34,636 nt of DNA from NCBI GenBank assembly GCA_018333535.1, contig JAGXTA010000145.1, positions 1-34,636 of the forward strand, written 5' to 3'. This stretch comes from Deltaproteobacteria bacterium. GTDB taxonomy: Bacteria > Desulfobacterota > BSN033 > UBA1163. The translations under genes were made by a program, and so were the position numbers. Shown piece after piece: positions 29,318 to 34,636 of the stretch. The notes under the pieces were generated by a model. It saw only the letters and a list, made by a program, of their open reading frames with translations. It did no database searches and was not told the origin of the DNA. Within the stretch, counting starts at the first letter, position 1. Every line of letters starts with the position of its first letter.

Positions 29318-30063
29318 ATAAAGACGTTATTCTCCAAGTCAAAGGTGTGAGCAAATCATTTGGTGGGGTGAAAGCAATCAATCATGTCAGTTTTGACTTA
29401 TTAAAAGGCCAAATTCTTGGCATTATTGGCCCCAATGGCTCGGGAAAAACCACATTAGTCAACCTCATTACTGGTTTTGTCAAAGCAGACTCGGGTTTGA
29501 TTTTTTCTGAGGGGAAAAAACTTATCGGATTACCCCCATATAAAATTGCTGGCCTGGGGATTGTCCGTACCTTCCAGATACCGAGACCTTATCACTCCTT
29601 ATCCGCCATGAAAAACTTAGTGGTCCCGTTGTATTCCTCAAGGATTGTGCGCACGATTGGAGGCAAGCTGGGAGATAGAGATACAGTCGCTTTGGACATT
29701 TTAGAGGAAGTTGGTTTTGAGCGGGATGCCCATATTCCATATAAACACGCCTCTGCCTTTCCCGAAGGCTTTTTAAAACGCCTTGAGTTAGCGAGATGTC
29801 TTGCTCTAAGGCCTCATGTCATTATCATGGATGAGCTTTTCTCGGGATTGAGTGTCAGCGAGATTACAGCAATGATTCCTATCATAGAGAAACTCCAGAT
29901 GAATGGGATGACCCTCATCATGGTGGAACATAGGGTAAGAGAGCTTTTCCAATTAGCTCATCGAGTGATGGTGATGAATTTCGGAGAAAAGATTGCGGAG
30001 GATGTCCCGGACGAGATTATTAAAAGCGAAATTGTTAAGCAAGCCTACATGGGGGTAACATAG
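29314..30063 (+). CDS. Liv-type ABC transporter ATPase, LivG-like
   Basis: The 249-residue ATP-binding subunit has Walker A GPNGSGKTT (residues 39-47), a Q-loop in VRTFQIPRPY and a LivG-type position after the permeases. The signature motif, usually LSYGxQR in LivG proteins, reads FPEGFLKR (149-156) here. Walker B reads VIIMDE followed by LFSGLS rather than DEPxxGL. The H-loop is present (MVEHRV). The core catalytic residues are therefore kept, but the signature and the residue after the catalytic Glu are unusual. It probably works as a heterodimer with the LivF-like subunit. Confidence 0.93.
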   Translation: MNKDVILQVKGVSKSFGGVKAINHVSFDLLKGQILGIIGPNGSGKTTLVNLITGFVKADSGLIFSEGKKLIGLPPYKIAGLGIVRTFQIPRPYHSLSAMKNLVVPLYSSRIVRTIGGKLGDRDTVALDILEEVGFERDAHIPYKHASAFPEGFLKRLELARCLALRPHVIIMDELFSGLSVSEITAMIPIIEKLQMNGMTLIMVEHRVRELFQLAHRVMVMNFGEKIAEDVPDEIIKSEIVKQAYMGVT

Positions 30064-30067
30064 AAAC

Positions 30068-30814
30068 ATGCTGTACATCAAAAATCTTATGGTCTTTTAT
30101 GAGAATGCTTTAGCGCTCAATAATGTGACCTTCACATGCCGGGAAGGTGAAATAACGGGAGTTTTTGGATCTAACGGCGCAGGGAAGTCAACCTTGATGT
30201 TTACTATTTCTGGCATCATCCTGGATATAAAGAAAACTGAGATCATGATGGGTGGGGAAAGAATAACGATACTCGGTGAGATCCAGTTCGGGGGGAAAGA
30301 CATCATCAATATTAAGCCGAGCGAAAGAACCCGGAGGGGGATTGTCCTATGTCCGGAAAGACGCCGAATTTTCCCTGAAAGTAGCACTCTTGAAAATCTA
30401 AAAATAGGGGGCTATCTCGCCACACGTCAAGAGGCAAAAAAAACTCTTGAATATGTGTTTAGCCTTTTCCCAGCTTTAAAAGATCTAAAAAAAAGAGAGG
30501 GGGGTTTCTTGAGTGGCGGGGAACAGCAAATGCTTGCCATTGGCAGAGCATTAATGGCTCAACCAAAGTTATTGCTGCTTGATGAACCCTTAATGGGACT
30601 TAGTCCAGCGATACAATCAAAACTGATTCAAGCGGTTAAAGAGATCAATGAGAAAACTGGAATTACGATATTAATCGCGGAGCAATATGCTCAACCCATC
30701 TTCCCCATAATCCATTACGGCTACGTCATGGAAAAAGGGACAATCGTTATGGCTGGTACAGCCAAAGAACTTACGGATAACCCGCACGTAAAGGCAGCTT
30801 ACCTTGGGGCTTAA
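30068..30814 (+). CDS. Liv-type ABC transporter ATPase, LivF-like
   Basis: The 248-residue second ATPase subunit has canonical motifs: Walker A GSNGAGKST (residues 34-42), signature LSGGEQQ (148-154) and Walker B LLLLDEPLMGLSP (168-180). The usual ISG...GEI.F.G.DI region is expanded by about 15 residues (LDIKKTEIMMGGERITILGEIQFGGKDI), an insertion relative to typical LivF. It starts four bases after the livG stop. With its intact signature it may make up for the degenerate signature in the LivG-like partner. Confidence 0.94.
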   Translation: MLYIKNLMVFYENALALNNVTFTCREGEITGVFGSNGAGKSTLMFTISGIILDIKKTEIMMGGERITILGEIQFGGKDIINIKPSERTRRGIVLCPERRRIFPESSTLENLKIGGYLATRQEAKKTLEYVFSLFPALKDLKKREGGFLSGGEQQMLAIGRALMAQPKLLLLDEPLMGLSPAIQSKLIQAVKEINEKTGITILIAEQYAQPIFPIIHYGYVMEKGTIVMAGTAKELTDNPHVKAAYLGA

Positions 30815-30875
30815 TTTAAGACGGTCGATTTCTAAATTTTTTAAAGACATGGGATGAGTCATCATTAGGTGTTTT

Positions 30876-32528
30876 ATGACAGGTACCTCAAGAGAGAATC
30901 AAAACCTGTTTGGAGTTATTGAGAGTATTTGCGAGAAATATCCTCACAAACCGGCGATCATTTACCTGGGTGAAAAATTCTCTTATTCTAAACTAAGAGA
31001 CCTGGTCCGAAGATTTGCCGCGGCTTTATCCGATTTAGGTGTTGGAGTAAATGATAAGGTCGTGATTTATATTGCTAATTCTCCTCAGTTCTTAATTGCT
31101 TATTTTGGAATTCAGGAGATCGGTGCAATCCCAATACCTGCTCCCTCCGTTTATACCCCTTTTGAGCTTGAATACATGATGAATGATTCGGGTGTTGAGA
31201 CGATCATTTGCCAAGATACAAATTTCCGCTATGTAAAGGAAGTATTCGGAAAAACTAATTTAAGAAGGATCATTGTTACCAACCTTGTCGATTTACTCCC
31301 ATGGTGGAAACGGACGATAGGTAGGGTATTCGATAAGATCCCAACAGGTGTCGTCAAAAAGACCAGTGAGGTATATTCTTTCAGCGAGTTAATAAGAAGA
31401 TATCCAAGCCAACCCCCCAAAGTGACCATCAAGCCCGAGGAACACCTTGCCTCCATTCTTTATACCGGCGGAACAACAGGATTTCCTAAAGGGGTACCAA
31501 GTTCTCACACTAAAATGCTCTCCTCTCTAAAGGACTTTAGAGATCTGACAAAAGACCATATTCCGGAAGGAGGGAAGGATGTCCTCCTCGTGGTCACTCC
31601 TCTTTTTTCTATGATGGGGCAAGAAGCAATTCTGGGTTGGGGATTAGGGAAAGGGATCAGCGTGGTGTTAATGCCTGTCCCTCAAGTGGATGCTATATTA
31701 GAGGCTATACAATCGTATAAGGTGACCATATTGGTGGGCGTGCCTGCGCTATACCGTATGATCTTGGGAAATGATAGGATAAATTCGTATGACTTAAGTT
31801 CACTAAAATATTGCTGGTGTGGAGGGGATGCCCTTCCTTCCGATGTGTTTAAACGATGGCACGAAACGCTCCATATCCCATTGTATCAGATTTATGGTTC
31901 CACAGAAATGGGCTGTGTGACTCTTAGTTCTTTAGACAGATTCCCTGTGATGGGTAGTATTGGACTTCCTATACCCTCTAAGCAAATTAAGATAGTTGAC
32001 CCGGATACATTGGAAGAAATACCCCCAAATAAAGTAGGTGAACTATGGGTCACTTCTGAACATGGAACAAAGAATTATTGGAACAAGCCTGAAGAAACCT
32101 CCGAAAATTTTATGGAAAGAAGTGGCGGAATATGGAACTTAACTAAAGATTATGTTCAAATCGATGAGAATGGACTACTATTCTATGTCGATAGAAGCGC
32201 AGACATTATAAAGTATAAAGGGTATAGAGTTTCTTCTTCGGAGATCGAAGCAGTATTGCAAGACTTTAAATTAGTAAAAGAGGCTTGTGTGATCGGTGTG
32301 CCAGATCCAGCAATAGGAGAACTTATTAAAGCCATCGTGGTCCTTAAGGGTGACACCAGAGGTGTCGGAGCCTCTGAACTCATTAAGTGGTGTCGCGAAA
32401 AGCTTGCCCCCTATAAGGTTCCTGATCACATAGAATTTAGGGACACTCTGCCTAAATCTAAAGTGGGGAAACTTTTAAGGCGGGAAATAAGGGAGGAAGA
32501 GCGGAGACGATGGCTAAAAAGAAAATAA
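30876..32528 (+). CDS. AMP-binding acyl-CoA synthetase
   Basis: The 550-residue class I adenylate-forming enzyme activates a carboxylic acid to its CoA thioester with ATP. Motifs in order: phosphate loop LYTGGTTGFPKGV (residues 195-207), QIYGSTEMGCVTLS (adenine-binding), KTKN-type YWNKPEET, FYVDRSADIIKYKGYRVSSSEIE (hinge), and the C-terminal lysine in LPKSKVGKLLRREIR. It is unlike the PaaK-type ligase upstream, so the locus has two distinct activating enzymes. It lies 61 bases downstream of livF on the same strand and is probably cotranscribed. Substrate is unknown: fatty, aromatic or cyclic acids are all possible. Confidence 0.93.
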   Translation: MTGTSRENQNLFGVIESICEKYPHKPAIIYLGEKFSYSKLRDLVRRFAAALSDLGVGVNDKVVIYIANSPQFLIAYFGIQEIGAIPIPAPSVYTPFELEYMMNDSGVETIICQDTNFRYVKEVFGKTNLRRIIVTNLVDLLPWWKRTIGRVFDKIPTGVVKKTSEVYSFSELIRRYPSQPPKVTIKPEEHLASILYTGGTTGFPKGVPSSHTKMLSSLKDFRDLTKDHIPEGGKDVLLVVTPLFSMMGQEAILGWGLGKGISVVLMPVPQVDAILEAIQSYKVTILVGVPALYRMILGNDRINSYDLSSLKYCWCGGDALPSDVFKRWHETLHIPLYQIYGSTEMGCVTLSSLDRFPVMGSIGLPIPSKQIKIVDPDTLEEIPPNKVGELWVTSEHGTKNYWNKPEETSENFMERSGGIWNLTKDYVQIDENGLLFYVDRSADIIKYKGYRVSSSEIEAVLQDFKLVKEACVIGVPDPAIGELIKAIVVLKGDTRGVGASELIKWCREKLAPYKVPDHIEFRDTLPKSKVGKLLRREIREEERRRWLKRK

Positions 32529-32550
32529 CCCTTCTACAAAAATAGTTATT

Positions 32551-33324
32551 CTAATCGATCTTCTTCCATCTTACTCTTGCCCGACAGAGCTCCCGGCCAT
32601 CCTTTTTTCTGACCACCGTATGTAAAAAAGTCGGGATGGAATCTCTCTGTCGTTCTGAACGAATGGACAGTTCATCGCCGCAGTTCGATTCCGCGAGGAA
32701 ATTGATTTCGAAGGTCGAGATATGATGAGTCTGGTTCATCTCAAACGAATAACTATCCAGAACCCATTCGATATACCTTGCATTATTGACATGCTGGTGC
32801 ATATCCAGATCGCTATAATGGACGGTGAAAAACGTTTCCTCACTGGGAACGCCGGGAGCGGGAAGCTTATCCAGTTTTGTCTCTGTTCCGTCCTGACTTG
32901 GAAGGGGGGCCAAATCTTTGAGGAAGGGTTCAATTCGTTGGGGCTTCCGGGTTTTTAAATTTAGGACAACCCAGGCGCTTTTCGCGCCCCCGATGACCTT
33001 GCCATCTTCCCTGAGGATAGAAAAATCGCGAAAGGCAAATAGACGACTGTTCTCCAATAACCAGGTCTTCACCCATATTTTGTCCCCCCATCCGGGATAC
33101 TCATCCATGTCGATGACTAAACGGGATAAGACCCAGAAATGATCATTTTGAGCCAGATCGGAATAACCTATTCCGATCCGATTGGCATGGTTCCAGGCCG
33201 TTTCCTGCAAGTATTTCCAGAGGCTCGGAAGAAAAACTCTATTTTTCGCATCCACCTCATAAAAACTGACAAGATACGCATCCTCCCAAGTCATCGGCTT
33301 TGATAAACTCTCTGTCATCTCCAT
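32551..33324 (-). CDS. Acyl-ACP thioesterase (FatA/FatB-type double hotdog)
   Basis: The 255-257-residue protein has two hotdog domains of the bacterial acyl-ACP thioesterase family: the first around SFYEVDAKNRVFLPSLWKYLQETAWNHANRIGIGYSDL, the second around FTVHYSDLDMHQHVNNARYIEWVLDSY, where the family's acidic and Asn/His active-site residues lie. It releases free fatty acids from acyl carrier protein in the cytoplasm. An alternative start, ATG at 33318 (MTESLS), has AAGGA seven bases upstream, whereas the ATG at 33324 lies only one base after it, so the shorter form is likely. It is convergent with the acyl-CoA synthetase (22-bp gap), so free acid could in principle be re-activated nearby. 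Confidence 0.9.
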   Translation of the reverse strand: MEMTESLSKPMTWEDAYLVSFYEVDAKNRVFLPSLWKYLQETAWNHANRIGIGYSDLAQNDHFWVLSRLVIDMDEYPGWGDKIWVKTWLLENSRLFAFRDFSILREDGKVIGGAKSAWVVLNLKTRKPQRIEPFLKDLAPLPSQDGTETKLDKLPAPGVPSEETFFTVHYSDLDMHQHVNNARYIEWVLDSYSFEMNQTHHISTFEINFLAESNCGDELSIRSERQRDSIPTFLHTVVRKKDGRELCRARVRWKKID

Positions 33325-33446
33325 TTCCTTTGCGATATAAAGTAAAACAGCGTCATGAAGTTGTCAATCTTTCGGCTCCTCCAAAAGCGCTTACGCTTGA
33401 AACCGTCTATGGGTTGTGATACGGTCAAGTTGATTCTGGCCCAACA

Positions 33447-33562
33447 AAACCTCCCCTCCCCAACGTGGGAGGGGATTGAGGGGAGGGGGGACTAAATTCA
33501 GACCAAATCTTTTTATCCACCCCCACCTACATCCTCCCCCATCAAGGTGGGAGGAAATTAAA
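33447..33562. repeat. G/C-strand hairpin repeats in the thioesterase-flavoprotein gap
   Basis: The 307-bp gap contains two hairpins built from CCTCCC/GGGAGG words: CCCCTCCCC...GGGGAGGGG (about 33452-33488) and CCTCCCCC-ATCAAGG-TGGGAGG (about 33533-33554). The word GGGAGGGGATTGAGGGG matches the repeat near 441-463. No gene is recognisable elsewhere in 33325-33631. AAGGAGG just before 33632 is the ribosome binding site of the flavoprotein. Confidence 0.5.
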
Positions 33563-33631
33563 TAAGAGAAATTTCAAATATTTTTTGGTAGGAATTACAG
33601 AGTTTGAACTATTTCGTCTAAAGGAGGAATC

Positions 33632-34351
33632 ATGAAGGTTATTGCATTGAATGGGAGCGCGAGGGGAAAGAAAGGGGTAACCTGGAAATTGCTGGATTCG
33701 CTTTTGAAGGGGCTCTCAGAAGGAGGAACTACCGTGAGAGAGTTCCAGATCAAGGAAATGAATATCTCAACCTGTCGGGCGTGCCTGACGTGTATGCATA
33801 AAACACCCGGTCAATGTGCTCAGCGGGATGATATGGACCAGATCTATCCGTCCCTGAGAGAATCGGATCTCTTTGTGATGGGTACGCCCGTATACACAGA
33901 CAATATGAGCGCCCAGATGAAAACCGTAACAGACCGCTGTATCTGCGGCATGGATCCATTTTTACGGCTCGACCCTGCAAACCGGGTGAGGCACTCCTTT
34001 AGTTGGGCGATGCCTTCAAAATTCCTCCTCGTCTCAACGTCGGGATTCCCGGAGATGGAAAGCTTCCAGCCTCTGATCATGACGTTCAGGGCCCAGGCAG
34101 CCAACTTTGGTTGTGAATCCATCGGAGAAATCTGTATCCCCGGCTCCATTGCCCTGCAGATGGCGCCGCAACTTCTCGAGCCTCGCCTTGATCTGATTCA
34201 GCGGGCGGGCAAAATGCTTGCCCTCCAAGGGAAAATAGAGTCCACCCTTCTGGAAGAGATGAACAGGCCAATTCTGACCGTCGAGAAATACCTCGAAATC
34301 TCCGCAAAATACGAAGCCTGGGCTAAAAAGAGCCGGGAACAGGCCACCTAG
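33632..34351 (+). CDS. Flavodoxin-fold iron-sulfur flavoprotein / NADPH-dependent FMN reductase family
   Basis: The 239-residue protein begins MKVIALNGSARGKKGVTWKLLDSLL, the FMN-phosphate loop of the flavodoxin-like FMN reductase family. The segment CRACLTCMHKTPGQC supplies Cys48, Cys51, Cys54 and Cys62, the compact cluster motif of iron-sulfur flavoproteins (Isf), followed by DDMDQIYPSLRESDLFVMGTPVYTDNMSAQMKTVTDR, which builds the isoalloxazine site. It is a cytoplasmic electron carrier or quinone/oxidant reductase typical of anaerobes. AAGGAGG is well placed upstream. The stop codon nearly touches the end of the adjacent insertion sequence. Physiological partners are unknown. Confidence 0.9.
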   Translation: MKVIALNGSARGKKGVTWKLLDSLLKGLSEGGTTVREFQIKEMNISTCRACLTCMHKTPGQCAQRDDMDQIYPSLRESDLFVMGTPVYTDNMSAQMKTVTDRCICGMDPFLRLDPANRVRHSFSWAMPSKFLLVSTSGFPEMESFQPLIMTFRAQAANFGCESIGEICIPGSIALQMAPQLLEPRLDLIQRAGKMLALQGKIESTLLEEMNRPILTVEKYLEISAKYEAWAKKSREQAT

Positions 34352-34377
34352 TATAACGTTTCATTAAACCATATACA

Positions 34378-34636
34378 TTAAAAGTTTTGTGCAAAATTGA
34401 ATTTTTTCCATCTGTGCACAACAGGAGAATCGTTGATTTCTTTAATACCGAGAAGAATTCTATCTTTGAGTTCCTTCTTGGAAGTCACGCGAATATGTTT
34501 CAGAAAGGTTCTGGCCATTTTACCAAATAGGGTTTCAACCAAATTTAACCACGAACCGTGTTTAGGAGTATGAACATAAATAAATCTCCCCGGAAAACCG
34601 GCCAAATATTTCATCGTCTCTTTAGAGATGTGAGCA
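34378..34636 (-). mobile_element. IS630-type transposase, C-terminal part, cut by window edge
   Basis: The frame extends beyond the right edge. The visible residues read AHISKETMKYLAGFPGRFIYVHTPKHGSWLNLVETLFGKMARTFLKHIR..., the C-terminal part of an IS630-family DDE transposase. TPKHGSWLNLVE carries the last catalytic acidic residue, and the preceding catalytic Asp would lie just outside the window. The end of the element should fall in 34352-34377, directly after the flavoprotein stop codon. IS630 elements insert at TA dinucleotides, and CTAGTATAACG at 34348-34358 offers such a site. Whether the copy is complete cannot be judged here. Confidence 0.85.

Noticed and set aside
13-34360. AACGTTATAC near 13-22 and its inverse near 34351-34360 as ends of one composite transposon
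   Set aside because: A 10-base match 34 kb apart is weak, and one end is tied to an IS630 element while nothing transposon-like is visible at the left edge.
1-34636. tRNA or rRNA genes within the window
   Set aside because: I saw no cloverleaf with conserved T-loop sequence and no rRNA segment on either strand, though short RNAs could be missed without a covariance search.

Overview
The window looks like a chromosomal segment of an anaerobic or facultative bacterium, most likely a deltaproteobacterial-type lineage (Desulfobacterota or Syntrophobacterales-like). This is inferred from gene content: paired PEP-forming dikinases, QueH, an S23-type four-helix-bundle gene set in simple repeats, and a PaaK / Liv-transporter / acyl-CoA-synthetase catabolic operon. 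No rRNA or other phylogenetic marker is present, so the assignment is tentative.

Layout. (1) 1-2011: minus-strand housekeeping genes: a short YgiT/MqsA-type zinc-finger protein, a DUF2905 membrane protein, and queH fused in frame to an S23-type (23S-rRNA-intervening-sequence) protein. This stretch is rich in TCAAATGTCAAA-type simple repeats. (2) 2015-7751: divergent ppsA (minus) and ppdK (plus), separated by a 436-bp region with back-to-back promoter candidates and two different inverted-repeat mobile-element-like insertions, one in each 5' leader. (3) 7897-17812: a minus-strand defence island. In transcription order it holds a truncated PLD/helicase remnant, radC, type III restriction-modification mod and res (4-bp overlap), a DUF1016/YhcG PD-(D/E)XK nuclease, a DprA/SLOG-like protein, a DUF3696-type AAA ATPase and a PIN-domain protein (4-bp overlap with the ATPase). 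The last three may be a compact defence module not matching the named systems I know. (4) 18090-20656: adenine deaminase-family gene (minus) divergent from a TetR regulator (plus), with palindromic operator candidates. (5) 20905-32528: a long plus-strand catabolic locus: a three-subunit molybdenum hydroxylase (FAD, 2x[2Fe-2S] and Mo subunits), a PaaK-like aromatic acid-CoA ligase, a complete Liv-type ABC importer and an AMP-binding acyl-CoA synthetase. (6) 32551-34636: acyl-ACP thioesterase (minus), an FMN/iron-sulfur flavoprotein (plus) and the 3' part of an IS630-type transposase running off the right edge.

How it fits together. The TetR regulator probably controls the Mo-hydroxylase/ligase/transporter locus. 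The importer would bring in a small carboxylated, aromatic or heterocyclic compound, the Mo enzyme would hydroxylate it, and the two ligases would activate acids to CoA thioesters. The substrate cannot be read from sequence. PpsA and PpdK would return carbon from pyruvate to PEP. Several families of inverted-repeat elements recur (4530-4669 with 20672-20827; 4803-4926 with 24567-24667), and they tend to sit in 5' leaders, where they may affect expression.
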